Shown: one piece after another, positions 1 to 13,670 of the stretch
Numbering within the stretch: position 1 is the first letter of the stretch
How the letters are laid out: each line of letters starts with the position of its first letter
NCBI GenBank assembly: GCA_013400975.1
Contig: WBMZ01006398.1
Location: forward strand, 1-64,000
DNA from: Atrichornis clamosus
Taxonomy: Eukaryota; Chordata; Aves; Passeriformes; Menuridae
Reading direction: 5' to 3'
Length of the DNA: 64,000 bases
The notes under the pieces: generated by a model
Database searches by the model: none
What the model saw: the letters and a program-made list of their open reading frames with translations, nothing else
What the model was told of the DNA's origin: nothing
Made by a program: the position numbers and the translations under genes

Positions 1-18
1 TATATATATATATATATA
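1..18. repeat. (TA)n microsatellite, cut by window edge
   Basis: The window opens with nine TA dinucleotides. The true length cannot be seen because the array runs off the left edge. Such arrays are common in vertebrate intergenic DNA. Confidence 0.9.
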
Positions 19-3000
19 GCCGTCTTGTAAAGTGGCTGCTGTGCCTGCTCAGGATCGTGGGACCTGACCCAGGCAGTACTTGGCCTCTTGAGCAAATTAG
101 CAGCAGGAGGGAAAGGTTGGATTACTAGTATGGGCTAAATTCTGCATCTTTTAAAGATTATTTTGCATATTCTTATTTAATTAAATTCATGCATAAGATA
201 GCTGGCTGTCTCTGGTGTGTTTCTGATATGTTTGGATATGATGATAGATGTGTAAGTTGAGAAAAAAAGATCAGACATAAACACTTAGATAATACCTACA
301 TTGGGTGTTTTGGAGGGTTCAGATATTTCAGATAGCTGGAGCTGCATTCTTTCCCAGTTTCTCAAAGCGTTCTAGATTCCATAGACCTTTTTAATATCTC
401 CTTGAATTCAGAAGGATTAGACATGTGCTGAAGCATTCAGTACAGGGATGAAGCAGGGCCTCTAGTTCAGAAAAGAAAATACTAAAAGACAGTAAGGAAA
501 ACTGTCCTTCTAATATTTTCAATCAAGACTTAAAACAGCAACAATGTCAGGATATTGTAGTAATGTCAAGGAAAAAAACTGATCTTGCTAAGCAAGTTTT
601 TAAAGACCCTTGTAACAGTCAAAAATGTTCAGCTATCTGTCTAAATATGTGAGTACTTAGCCCCCAGGTGATCAACTGTTTTGGGATTTGTGCATAGTGA
701 TGGATCATAATAGCTTCTTGGGCTATGTAGTGACCTGCTCACAAAAAATACAGAATGTATGAAATGCAGACTTAATCTGTGCGTTAAATCTGCAGCCCCC
801 TGAAGGAGTAAACTGATCTGCAGCTCTTGTGCTGACCCTACAGCACAGGAATAGCTTTCACTGCCCATGTGCACTGAGTTCTGGCCACCTCGAGAAGAAA
901 ATCTTGCAAAATAAGACAGATTCTTCAAAGTCAGCCAACTGCCATTTGTTTTTGCAATGAAAAGTATTCCTCATCAAATCTTGCAGTATCAGAGCGGAAC
1001 ATTGTCTGGCTGCTCCTTGTCATCACCAGCCTTTAAGAGGTGGTCAGTGCCAGGCTTCTCTGAAATCCTTGTCCTCAGTACTCAATCCCCTCATTACTCA
1101 ATGGATGCTTCTCAGTTGCCAGTAGGACATACCAAATCAGCAACGAAACAAAGGAACAGAGTCTGCTGTGACAATATTTGAATGCCATTTCAAAAAAGTG
1201 GCCTGTGGATTTAAAATCTGCCTGAAAAAAAAATTGTTTATTCTGTCATTGCTAGAACATTGATATAGTCAGAAACATTATTTCAATGAAATTTTTACAT
1301 GCCACTGAACGTTTTCTCTGTGTTCACGGGTTGTCAGTCTTATGTGCAGATTAAACTTAAGTTCTCACAGAGGAAGTTCACGCAGCGTGAATTCCGTTAG
1401 CTTTGCTGATCCCATTATGCGCCATAATTCGAAAGTGAAGATTGCTCTGCATAAATATTCATCCAGCATCTTTCAAGTTTTCACTTTTCATTCTACTGCT
1501 GCCTGACCCTGTCTGCCACTTTCCTCTGAATAATCATTACTGCTGAGCAACCCATTTGGAGAAAAAAGGCTTTTGGAAGACTAAAATACCCAAACAGCAC
1601 TGGATGCATGGATTGTCAGTAGGACAAGTCGCAGCACATTGCAATTTATAACTGTGGACATTAAAATAATCAAATGTGCTATTTGGAATTGATGTGCATT
1701 TCTCTCTGCAAATGTCATGACCTCTGGCTCACACAGAGACCGTGCAGAACTCATGGGTAGCAGCACCCCAGTTCTCAGTCTGACCACTCCAAGCCCAAAT
1801 TATAAGTTTTTCCTATTTTAATTCCAGTAGGTTTTTTCGTTGTTACAATTACTTTTTAATTTTTCTTTTTTTTTTGGTGCAGTTTCTATCAATCCCCAAC
1901 CCAAAGGTTCTGCTTGTGCATTGAGGTGAACTGGAATTGGTGAAGATAAACAAATGTGATGTGTTTTTGTGGAAGCAAAGAGTCAATTCAAGGGCTCCTT
2001 CCATACCAAGTGAGTTTAAAAGACTACACAATAGAGAATTTAAGCCCAAACATGATAAAATTGACAACAATTCTCTCGTGAATCCTCAACAGATCCTGGG
2101 ATATGCATGTCTGTTCTCCACAGTTGTTAATCTAGCCAGTAAAAGAAATTGCTATTCTGATCTGTTCCCAGATGTACTGTCACGTGTTTCAGATCGTGTG
2201 TTTCCAGCACGTGAGAACATGCACAGATTTTCTAGGTGAGCTCAGGTTATGGCACCCCATCCATTGGTGTGGCAGTGTGTGGAGTGCACTTCGCAGAGCA
2301 TGTGACGGCCGTGCACAGTAGCTGTCTCTTTTCAAGGAAGGTTGTGCATGAGCTTCCCCACCCTCCCCCTACAATTCAGGCCAGCAGAGTTACCTGCATT
2401 TGGGAAAATCAGTCTGAAATGCAAGGAAAGACAGTGCCGGGGAAAATCATTCTCCAGATCATGAGGTCTCACATCCATGTTTCCATGCTGTGACTTCAGG
2501 GAGATGAGCAAGACAAGTTTGTCGGTGGCTCAGACTTGCAGTCGCTGTTCCCTAATAGAGAGCTCCTACGGAAGAAAGCCCACCCACCCCCTCCCCCTCC
2601 CTCAATAAAACAGCTGCCTGAGAAAGGCAAGAGGCATCGCAGGGATGCATCCCCGCGGCAGGAATGTGACAAGCCACTTCACAGGCTGCGCTGCAGACCT
2701 TCCTGAAGCTTTCCTTGGGCAAAACATTGGAGAGCACAGCCTGTTCTGCCGTGCAGTGCTCTGAGACAAGCTGGCAAAGTGAGACATGCTTTTCTACTTA
2801 TAAGATGAATACTTTTGCCAGGTACTATCTTAGCACCTTTTTGCTTTCCCTTTATTTTCATCCAGTCAGAATTCCCAGAGACACCACTTACATAATTTCC
2901 CTGCTTATCAGCTTGACATCTTAATTGCAGAAACTGCACCAACAGGGAAAAGCTGCTAGATAGCAGGCGCCAATGCCACATCAGGTGAAAACAAGTAATC

Positions 3001-3275
3001 GTATTACTTGGGAAAACCAAAGTGGTGAAAGTGTGCCCTCCTCGAAATTCAAGTTTAAACCAGACATTCTTCTAGGCTGATTGAAGTGATTGAACTCTGT
3101 TGCCAGATAGACAGCTTTGATCCAGTCCTCCAGTGAAAAAAAACCAGTGCTGCGTAGTAGCATTCATGTGATGAAGACTGTATGATTCGGAAAGGTGTGT
3201 TACAGCCTGACTTCAGGCCAGCTTCTTGACCCTGGTCCTGCACCACTGTACTTGCCTGCACACTCACACAGAGAC
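19..3275. other. Unique AT-rich sequence, no gene seen
   Basis: No coding exon, RNA gene or interspersed repeat was recognised. Open frames here are 60 to 113 codons, on both strands, overlapping each other and lacking any domain pattern. A pyrimidine-rich patch near 2580-2600 is the only compositional feature. Confidence 0.6.
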
Positions 3276-3351
3276 TAACAGAAGCCTGGACATCAAACTA
3301 ATGGACCAGGCATTAACAGAAGCCTGGACATCAAAGAAATGGACCAGGAAT
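3276..3351. repeat. Tandem duplication, 2 x 38 bp
   Basis: Two adjacent copies of a 38-base unit (3276-3313 and 3314-3351) begin TAACAGAAGCCTGGACATCA and differ at three positions. The period is not a multiple of three, so it does not suggest a coding repeat. The high identity suggests a fairly recent slippage or duplication event. Confidence 0.9.
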
Positions 3352-6300
3352 TTTCCAACAGAAGACAGAGCTGTTATTCTCTCTGTAAAAGACTGGGATG
3401 TTCATAAGGATGCCCTGGTCCTGTTTAGTGGGAAATTAGAATGGCAGTGATTTTCCCATTTATGGTACCACAATCCCATTTTTAATGTGCATTTCATATC
3501 TGCAAGGCTCAAAATAGATGTTGTCTTTCTTTTATGAGGACTGATGGTGACATTAATATCTCTCAATGCCCTATGCCTTTTTCTAAAAGAAAATTTTCAT
3601 GTAAAAGACTTTTGTTGTAATTAAGATCAAATAATTTGTAAAGTACATTATATTTTGGGCCTGTCACATCAGAGTGTATCCATCACATTGACTTATGTGT
3701 GGTGCAGTCAATCAGCCATGTGAATGAAGGATTATGCACAGACTTCCTGGATGCTTTGGGGTTTGAACCCTGCAAGCAGTAGATCACAGATGCTTTCTGT
3801 CATGTATTAATAGCTGTCTCAGCATGAGAACTGGAAGCCCAGAGCTCCCATAAATGCTGAAAATGTTTCACCTCCAGGACTTAGAATGCATAGCTTAATG
3901 TGCCAGTGAAACACTCGGGAAGCTGCTTTTATTTTTTCTCCAAGCCACTTTTAAAAGGATTTCAAGTTCAGAGAAACATTACAGCATCATAAAATTTTTA
4001 AACTAATGTGACACTCTGTGATTGTTTTATTTTTGCCATGGAGGCATAGAAAAGTATATTCCCAGGCAAAAATGCCTTGTTTCAGTCATCTGAGAGCAAA
4101 CTCACCTATTTGGTGTTCCTGGTTGAGCAGTAAGAGATGAGTAAACCTGACCTACCCTTAATTACAGCATTTGTTATATAAATATGTTGTAATGGAACCC
4201 CTGGAGAACTGACAAGGCGGTGCCTCCCGGTTCTTCCTAGTCCTGAGATACTGCAGCTCACCATTAGATCTTATTAATTACTGTATCCTAGGCCTTGGAA
4301 GAAGAGAGGAAATACGGTATGGGCTTTCTTTGAAGTTGTTAGTGCAGTCTTAGGAGGAGGTTGGTATTTGAGTGTGCTTCTGACCACACTGGACTAAGTT
4401 TCAGCATTTTCTTGCTGGGTGTCCCTACCTATGTGCAACCTCAAATGGCGGAAGCATTGCTAATAAGCATTTCTCAAAAGAAGAAGTTGATCTTTTGGAA
4501 GTATTCATTTTGGTACTAGAAATAGAAGCTAATTTCCTCTGCTACATCTGAACTGCTTCTGAGAAGCAGTTCTTTGAAGGAAATCCAGACATCTATGTTC
4601 AGCCCCCATCTCTGATACAGAGCCAACAGGTCTGGCTACATCAGCCGATCTGGTCAGCTTCTCATTCTCCAGGTTTTTGAGAGTGTGGCAATGCGTGCTG
4701 CCTTCAGAACTGGGATTGAGTTCAGTAGCATTTACAGTACAGTCATGGTAGTGAAACAAAGTAAAGATGAGGACTAATCTCATCCTTTTCCAACCACAAC
4801 TCATCTTCAAGTGCTGACTAACCTGCCCTTAGTGTCAATTCTCATCCAAGTTAATGAGTCTAAGTTACTGACAATCCGCAGCCATAGGTTTGACCCATTT
4901 CTCCAGACCCATTTCTCTATCCAGTCCTTTGCTTCTTTGCAGCTGCTGCCAGTTCAATAGAACCATCTGTAATGATCCTTTGGCCCTGACGAATAACATT
5001 TGGACCTATTCTTGCTTTGAGTGGAGTATTTTTTCTGTTACACCGGATACCTGCAGGTGTAGTGTCTCTGGGGTACCCACTCTATTCTTCACTTGGTGGG
5101 TGCAGAAGCAGATTCTGCCATGGGGGGTCTGATTTGTCTCCTCCTTTTCTTTCTTCCTTGACAATGCTTCTTTTAACCAGAGAATAGTTAACCTGCCTTG
5201 CTCCTCTCCCTGCTTCTTATTGCTTTCATGCAGCATTTTATGAATTGAGAACGAGGTAATCTGATCTGTGGACTAATCCTTCCTCTGTCTGCAGATGGCT
5301 CTAGGCAGAAGCAGGGCACAAAACTTAAATGCTGGTTAGAGAAACCATGCTGTACCATACGGCGGAAGCAGCTGTAAAGCAAGGCAGCGTCTGAGATGAA
5401 ACCCAAATGTGTTCCTGTCACTGGTTGTGCTGTGACTCTGGCAAGCTTACTTGTTTGTGCTGGCTCCTGATCTCCCCCTTCCCTGAAACATCAGCTTTTA
5501 ACTGCTGCCAGAGGCACTGTCATTGGCCTTTTTTGTTCTTGCTGCTGTTCCAGGTCAACAGATCCCATGTTCTTCCAGCACTCTGATAAATAAATGGTCT
5601 TCCAGAGCTGCATCGCTGCCTTATTTTTCCTTCAAGATAGCCATCATCGAGTGAACAAACATTGAAACAGTCCATATTGATACAATTTCTTTGTGTAACT
5701 GGTTACTTTTAAGGCTTTTTTGGTTTCTACTTTCTCTTGGGATAGGATTATACATTATGGCGACTAAATAGTTCAAACCCTGTTACTTGGTTTTATAGGT
5801 GTTTAGCCAAGAATTTGAACAATAATTATATAAATGCTGTAGGTTTTGCCTTTTTTCTTCTTCTTTTTGGTGACTCTCAGGAGCATTTTTGCTGTGAAGT
5901 GACACTTCTGAGAAGAAAGCAGACCGTTTTGAGAATAATGATTACACTAAAAGTGAGAGAAATGCAATTGTAAATAATGTTCAAGAAGTCAAATATGTCC
6001 TGACCTTGCTTGGCTTTTTAAGCGCTTTGCACAGTCCTAGTTAATGACTGGACAATTAATAACTGGATCAGTTTTTTCATGAGCAGGCACAGTTAAATGC
6101 TCTCTGCACATCATTCACCTCTGAGTCCAGATGACCTCTTATGATATTTTTGAAGAGAGGACTACTGAGGCTTCTTTTCCTTCTCCCTCTAATTATATCC
6201 ACTTGTGTCTTTCTTTACCTTAGAATTTAAACCCTGGAAGAGATTGCTTTATGCCATTTGGATTTTTAGACAGATTGCTCCCCTTTCTAGTATGAGTTAC

Positions 6301-7399
6301 AGCAGGGTTTGCTTTGTCCCTAATTTATTCAATACATGTGATACATACCTGAGGGCAATGCTAGAGCTCATAAATTCCATATCATGGAATGTGGAATGGA
6401 GAAGAATAGATATTTATACCAAAATTGGGAGAAAAATTAAATCAGAAATCAGTCAAATAAATGAACAATGCATCTCCCATCCTAGGAAATATGATTCAGG
6501 TGTAAAAGGATTTAAAGATCATCTGTTTGTACAAATGAATGCACTAGTAAAAGACTTCACTTGAGGCTTTAATGCTTCTCTTAGTATCTGTATAATATAA
6601 AAAATGCTCTATATTCCAAAGTGACAGGATCTCTCACATATCTCAGATATGTTTATATATTCATCTTATTCGTAGCTTTTTAAAGTGTGTTAGGGAGAAG
6701 GAACTCAGTGTGTTGTTGAATAGCAGAGACAGTCTGAAATTCATGAAATGAAAGATCACCTTAAGCTGTTGCTTTGAAGTTTCACCAGAGTTTTCCAGCT
6801 CATTTCCTACTGATGGAAAACTTGCCAAAAGTACTCCCAGCAGAGATAAAAGTTATTTGGCCTGCTGGATTCCACACTTGAAGATTATCAGCAGATCAAA
6901 GACACAAGAGTCAAGCTATATGCTATAGATAATTTACATAAAATTAATATATATAAATCACTGCTTATTTATCTCTAGCTAATTAATGCACTCATTACTT
7001 ATGCAGGTAGCTCTAAGCAGGATGTGGAAAGATGTGCCAGTGAAATCTATAGTATGAAAAGCACATTTCAGATGATTGCTTTGGACTTTAGATGTTTTGG
7101 GCTGACCCTATCAGATTTATTTTCTTCCTTTGGAAAACTTTCAATGATTCTTAAGTTCCTCTGTCAACCTTTTTCTGTTGTTGTTATTGTTAGAGGGTTT
7201 ATTGAGTCCAAAGTGTCTCTTATGTTTTATTTTATTGTACAAGCATGGTTTATCTTTCATTAGGTTATGGTTATTTGGAAGCTGTCCTTTGCACAGAAAC
7301 AACAACTAAAACTGAGATTTTTATTAACACAAATGTTTGAACTGATGATAGGCCCTGAAAGCTTTCTTTCTTTTAATTTCCTCCTGTGGAAGGAGTTTT
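3352..7399. other. Unique AT-rich sequence, no gene seen
   Basis: I see no exon, RNA gene or known repeat. The longest open frame, about 119 codons at 6205-6564 on the plus strand, has ordinary AT-rich composition and no recognisable domain, so it is taken as chance. Confidence 0.55.
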
Positions 7400-7424
7400 T
7401 TTAAAGATGAGCCTTTCAGTGCGA

Positions 7425-7625
7425 TGTGTGTGTTTTGTGCGGTCCGTCCTGCCGTGCTGTGTCCGGTGGCCTTGTCACCAGTGGGCCTCTGCAGGAGCCC
7501 AGAGACGGAGTGCTGGGGCCTAGGGAGGAGGTGGCACAGCCTTGCCGCTGGTCCCCACCTTCTGACCAGGAGCAGGTGCTGGTAGCTACCTGCTTTGGTT
7601 CAGCCCTTAGACCTGCCCCAAACAT
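7425..7625. other. Local GC-rich patch of unknown role
   Basis: Within AT-rich surroundings this roughly 200-base stretch is clearly richer in G+C and carries several CpG dinucleotides, mostly in its first half. Both strands are open for about 69 codons, which GC-rich DNA gives easily. It could be a degraded exon, a regulatory element or part of an unrecognised repeat. Nothing in the translation identifies a family. Confidence 0.45.
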
Positions 7626-7640
7626 TGCACTTTAAATAAT

Positions 7641-10600
7641 GTTACACAGTGGAACACTGAGCAACTTCTACCAGTAAAAAGCTTGTGAAGCAACACAGGT
7701 CAGAATAGAGAACCTGGGGCTTCTCCTCCCACCTGCTGTGGCAAAGTGCTTGTCCTCTGCTGCTTGTGAAGCTCCTCACCACCCGTGGAAGTGGCATTTG
7801 CAGAAGACTCTTTTCTGGAGCCAAATATCCCACCCACGTGTTTTAGCTGTGGGAAGGGCTGTAGCAAAGTATGCTGGGGAACCTAAGTACACACCTGCTA
7901 CAGAGGCAGAAGGAACATTTTAACACTACATTTTCTTGTCACGGACTGAAAGGCTTTGTTTTCAACAAATCAGTGGGAAAAATCACACAACATCTTTCTA
8001 AGTTGACGCAAAATACAATTGACCTCGGTGAGACCAAGAGCGTTGCTTTGGGCAAGTTTCACAGTATCCCACACCTTCATCCCTGACTGGGTGCTGAGAG
8101 CATATTTAAGGAGTCAGAAATAAAATTGTTTGGAGAAAAAACATAAAGCAATCCTGCTTGAGGTGAAAATCTCAGGGTGGTATGGTGTGAAGTCACTCTA
8201 AGTGCTTCTTTAATGATCTGTAAAAATACAAGCACAGCATAGAAAGTGCATTTTAGTAAATAGTTTTCTTTTTAACTCTTCCTTACTTTGAATGCATCAA
8301 GGTTTCCTGCTCTGAGTAGTCAATACTGAATTTTTTCTCATTACTTACTCTGTTTTGTTTGGTTTTAGTTACTGCATTTCTCTTTTCAGGATAATGCTGT
8401 ATTATCATATTTCAGTCTCAGTTTCTAGACCTGTTTGCTGCAAATGATCAACCAAAAACAAAGCTGCCTTATCCTTGGACATATATAAATTTAGTCGGTA
8501 GCAGTTAAACAGTGCTTTCCAGATGATACTGAGTTGCATTCACTTATATCTTGTGTATCTTTGATATCACCAACAGAGAGAGAATATGCTGACAGATGTT
8601 TCCAGCAGGATTTGTATCAAGCCCTTCTCTCTTGTCTTTCCCCAGATCACAGCCCAATTAAAATGTATTTTAAATGTACAATGGGCCCTTAATCTTTCTT
8701 TATATGGTTACTATCATTTCATGTAAGACAAATTTAATTTATTTCAGATATCTATGATATATAATCCAGTCCTAAAATAAATATTGCTGTTTGATCTGCC
8801 ACACAGTATTATTCTGGCAGCTTGGGCTGCCCTTCTGTAGCCTTGTTTGTCCTGTCAGATCCTCCTGAGGTATTCTCATGTTGCTGCTGAGGATCCATCT
8901 GTTCTGTGTGTCATGCCCATCTCTGGCCCGTGCATTTCTTTGTGGAAAGGTCTGGGTGAGGTTCCTTGGCATGATATATACAATTGCTTAAAGCAGCTGA
9001 TCACAGTGATCTCTCAGTCTAGAATCTATTAATTGACATCCTGCTTTGTTCAGATACTCACGTTAAAAAAATTAAAAAGGAAAAGACAAAGGAAAAATTG
9101 GCTCAGAGAACAGCATCACTCCCCAATGCAGGATATTGTTGTAGACCAAGGACTCAGTAAAAAGTAGTGAGTTGCTAGGGGCAAAACTGTGGGGAAGACA
9201 AGGGGGAATGTGGGAGAAAAAAAGTAATTATAGTATTAGATATGATGCAAGCTTTACCTATTTATTGGTAAAAAAGAGTTATCCTAAATATTGTCAATTG
9301 GATTTAAGCTACAAATATGCCCACTCCTTAGCTATTTCCAATTAGGTCAATAAAGGTACTTCTCAACTGCCTCAGTAATATGTAGTTCTCAAACTTACAT
9401 CCTTAAAATACTTGCTCCTCTGCTGCCTGTGTCCCTGTGCCCCTACAGTCTTGATGGGCACTTACAGAAAATACCCACAAAGTACATAATTCGGTAAAAG
9501 GTTCAGGGCTTATTGCCAGCTCCACAGGCTCAGCTGCTAGAGGGTTCACTGGGGTGTGGGGTCCAAATTTTGTTGAATCCTTGGCCTGCAGGAATAGAAT
9601 TTTTTCAGCTCCAGACCATCTGTTGAAACTTTTTCATGCGGCAGTAATTAAGTAATTATTAGGGCAGAGAAAGCATGCGTCTATGGCCTGGGGACAAGGA
9701 TGGGGGTGGCTTGACTCCTGCGCAAGGTCTACTGAACACTAAATGTGAAATACTCAGACACTTGTGAGAGCAGAGGCGGGAGCCTTGTCTCCCCCTTGTA
9801 ACTCAGAGTATCATTTTTGCTGGAGCATTCACTTGGGGCCTTTGAGATGGACCTTCAGGTCTCCACAGGCACCAAAGAGGAATGTAGCCCGGGTCTCCCT
9901 CCTGCTGGAGAGGAGAGCTAAGCAGACAATCACCGTGCAAAAGGAGGAGGCACACTCCTACCTCCACCTCGGCTTTGCGTGACTGTCAGAGATCAAGGTC
10001 AGTGCTCAAACTCATCAGCTTGAGGCCAGCACCTCCTGTCAGCCCCAGGTAATATCTTCTCACAGAGAAGAAACTCAAATAGTACAACTGCACTTGTACC
10101 GTGCAGACACAGCCACACAGCCCATGGGGTTTTCTGCTACTGTTCATAGTGTGCCTCAATCTTTACACTGAGTTTAGTCTGAAGTCATGAGTTCAGAGGC
10201 TCATCTACTTCTAACAGCATCAGCTGGCTTAATAAAAGATGTTACTTCATTCCCTGAGCCCTCCTAAATTTATTGGGATCCTACCTGCCCAAATCAGGGC
10301 GTGTTTGTACACAGAGGTAATTTTGTTGATCTGAATCATAATACTCTTTTATCATAGAGAGATAGTGCCTGAAGATGCATGCATAACCACTTTTTTATTG
10401 CAGGTTTGGTTTTATAGACCTTATTAAAATTGGTTTTTGTTAATCCTCACATCAGAAGTTGTATCATAATGTCATATGACCAGAAAAGACACTTTGATAA
10501 AGTGAATGCAGTCCTGATGATTAGTGAATGAATGTACCATCTGTCAAATCTTCATGAATTAGTTAACCTCTAAGTACATTGAAGATAGATTGTGTCAGTC

Positions 10601-13084
10601 CATTTGTCATAAAAATTCTTATCCTGACATAGCTGAACGGGGGAGATAAACAGAAATGTTAGAATGAGCAGATATATTTCAATCTTTTTTCTCCCATTTT
10701 TCTCCAGTAATTAATTTATTTGCAAAGCTATGTACTTTTTTCAAAAAAAAATCTCTCAATTGTCACATCACTGTAAATTCTTCAATGCCCACTTGAGATT
10801 TAAAAGCCATCTTGTTGTTTTTTGGGTTTTTTTTTTTTCTTAAGTGGGGGGTAACAAGAACACCTTATGGAGCTGTAGTGTGGATGGGACTATATTTCAG
10901 TTAAAAGCAGGCTGTCATATAGCTCCAAAATTTTATGCCTAGGTCTCATTTCTGGAAGTTACTTAATACTGAAGAACTTACCTCCCCTGTATTATATCCA
11001 GTCTGTCTTTTGTGGCTCAGCAAGGCCTACAGTGAGCATGTTCCCGAAGCCAGCCTTTGGGACATACAGGCAGGAGATGCCCTGTGGAGCATATGAGACA
11101 CCACACGCGGGGCGTTTGTCTATGCTGTAATCTACGCCTGAACAGCCTAAGGCATGCTGCAGGCTTTCCCTGAGACATACACAGGGCTCAAAGGCAGATG
11201 CAGCAGGAGAAACATGATGCTTGCTTCTGCTCCCAAAATTTAATGTTGAATACGTGCAGCCGTGAGTTTCAGGAATATATTGACTGCATATCTTGGGCCA
11301 GTAAAGTGGCCTGAGTTCTAGCAGCTCCGTGAATGTGGAATGACTGAAACAGTAGCCTTCTACAATATATTGCTTGGAAGACTTAATTTAAGTGATCTAA
11401 CCTGAAATAATACTGCCTTCTTCATACTCCACATAATACCTTCCCTGATATTTGAAATCCTTGAAACCAGCAGAAAAATGAAGAAAACAAAGAAATAGTT
11501 TTTCTCATTGTTTCCCTGTTGCAAAACTGGGAAGGGGAAGCCATGCAAATATTAATGGCACATCCACAGAAAACATTGATTAATGACATTTCTGGCTTGA
11601 ATATCCACCCTATGGAAGTTGCTGAATTTGGAGAGGAATTTTTAATTATTTCTTTATTTTCTTATTATTTCATCTGAGCAAAAGCGCGTTTACAGAATAT
11701 CCTTTGGTGTCCTGTTTTTTACTAATGCTTTTTACTTCCTGATTCTGAACTAAAGTGTATGGAGAAATAGAAATTATTTATTAAAAGATGTAGTTTGGGA
11801 CCCGTGTGGACAACCATGCAGTCTCATGTTGATCTAAGCTTTAAAAGATACCCTTGTACGTCTCTAAGGCCTCAGAGAGATCTCACTTCACTTAGGCTTA
11901 GTCCAGCTGTACAGAATGCTGAATACACCACTGGATGTCACCCTTGCTCTCCCCTGAAGCAAACATAGCAATAAACCACGAAGAATGTACTTTTAAAGTC
12001 CTGAATACACTTTAAGGTGGTAAATGGCAGGTTATGACCAGCATATGGATATTGTAGGATAATTTATATATGACATGTGAAATAATCTGCCTCTAAGGTA
12101 TTACCTTTTACATGGAAAAATCTCTGAGGCTAAGACTACTATTTATTGATTAATTTCTAGTCCCTCCAAAAGTGTCAATGTAAAGTTGAAGACTGTAGAA
12201 CCTACTGTAACAAATTTTGCACTTCACTTTTGCATAGGAAGTCACCACCTGCTGCTTTTGTATTTTATTAAATTTCTGCAGAGTTTGAAAGTTAAAACTG
12301 AGTTTCAGTAAAAGGAGGGGAATAGTTTATGAGCTCTTTATAGGACAAATTTTACCTGTCACCTTATTGTCAATGCCACCAGATTCAAATACGGTCTGAT
12401 ATGTTCACAGTTGTTTCATTAACTTCTGCAGTAGCATCCTTCCAAATAATTTTTACCCTTGTCACTTCTCTGTGCTTTTGCTCATAGCTGGTTACTGTTT
12501 CATGACTGTCAAGAAAAGTCCCATAAACCCCAGGAATATAAGATATATGCTCATTAGTCATAATTCACTGCATAAGCTGTGTGGGGGAAGAGAGAGGGAG
12601 ATAACACAGGCCTTGTAAATTGAGTCTGAGATGAGCAGATGACAAGGAACATGAGCTAAGAATTTGCCACAAGAAGTTCAAGTAAACCTGTTGAAACTTT
12701 GTCTCTCTGAGACATCCTTGGACACTCCCAGCGGGTTGTAGCTACCCAGGAGCACCTAATCCTAAATTCCTCAGACCAACTACAAACAAGGAAGGGCTCT
12801 CTGGGTGAGTTTTGCTCATACTTTTCACTCATAAATCATCCTGTGCAATGAGATAACTAGAGATAACTGCAATTTGGTGACTCATCGTCAGCAAGACAGA
12901 AATTAAAGTTCAGAGAAGAATATTGACTTTCAAAAAGAAATGTTCATGAAAGACTGCAATTATCTTTGCTTGTGAGACACGGTCCCAAGTGAAGAACTAG
13001 TTATCAGTTACTAGCACTCTAGTTGTTGAAGAATGTTATTTTTATGTAGTAATTTCTATGTAAACATAAATGTCTTTTACAAAG
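7641..13084. other. Unique AT-rich sequence, no gene seen
   Basis: No coding or RNA gene was recognised. There are short homopolymer runs (for example T-rich near 10825-10840) and a somewhat GC-richer stretch near 11000-11200 without interpretable open frames. Confidence 0.55.
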
Positions 13085-13358
13085 TGTGCTGGTTTTTGTT
13101 GGGGCAGAGTTAATTTTCTTCACAGTGGCTGGTATGAGGTCATGATTTGGATTTATGGTGAACACAGGGTTGACAGTTTAGAGATGTTTTTGTTATTGCT
13201 GAGCAGGTCTTACACAGAGCCAAGGCCTGTTCTGATTTTCGTTCTGCCATGCTGGCCAGGAAGTCGTGGGTGCGTGGGAGGTTGGGAGGAGACACAGCCA
13301 GGACAGGTGACCCCAGCTGATCATGGGGTATTACATGCCACATGGCATCGTGCTCAGT

Positions 13359-13365
13359 ACATAAA
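13359..13365 (+). promoter_or_regulatory. TATA-like box of the solo LTR
   Basis: ACATAAA lies about 275 bases into the LTR and about 180 bases before its polyadenylation signal, the expected spacing for a retroviral core promoter. Whether it still drives transcription cannot be told from sequence. Confidence 0.5.
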
Positions 13366-13537
13366 GCTGGGCACAAGAAGGAGGAAGGAAGGATTTGAAG
13401 TGATGGTGTTTGTCTTCCCGAGTCACCATTAGGCATGATGGGGCCCTGCTCTCCTGGAGATGGCTGAACACCTGTCTGCGCATGGGAAGCAGGGAATTCT
13501 TTCCTTGTTTTGCTTGTGCATGGCTTTTGCTTTCCCT

Positions 13538-13543
13538 ATTAAA
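13538..13543 (+). terminator. Polyadenylation signal of the solo LTR
   Basis: ATTAAA, a common variant of the vertebrate AATAAA signal, is followed by a pyrimidine-rich stretch. It would mark the end of the R region. Its position downstream of the TATA-like box supports plus-strand orientation of the LTR. Confidence 0.55.
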
Positions 13544-13670
13544 CTGCTCTTATCTCAACTCACGAGTTTTCTAACTTTTACCCTTCCAATTCTCTCCCTG
13601 GTCACGCTGGTGGGGGAGCAGGTGAGTGGCTGTGTGGTGCTTGGTTGCTGGCTGGGGTTAAACCATGACA

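Larger units (their letters stand above)
13085..13670 (+). mobile_element. Solo LTR of an avian endogenous retrovirus
   Basis: The element is 586 bases long. It begins TGTGCTGGTTTTTGTTGGGG and ends GGTTAAACCATGACA, giving the TG...CA termini of a retroviral LTR. Inside are a TATA-like box (13359-13365) and an ATTAAA polyadenylation signal (13538-13543), so the U3-R-U5 order reads on the plus strand. No primer-binding site, gag, pol, env or second LTR follows, so this is a solo LTR left by recombination between the two LTRs of an old provirus. The flanks (CAAAG before, TGAAG after) match at only three of five bases, so the target-site duplication is eroded or the termini are slightly misplaced. 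From memory the termini resemble abundant songbird ERV LTRs; the exact family needs a repeat-library match. The 120-codon open frame across it is a by-product. Confidence 0.85.

Noticed and set aside
6205..6564. 119-codon forward open frame
   Set aside because: No domain, no promoter or splice context, and composition like the surrounding non-coding DNA.
13070..13432. 120-codon forward and 98-codon reverse open frames
   Set aside because: They lie within the non-coding U3/R part of the solo LTR and match no retroviral protein.
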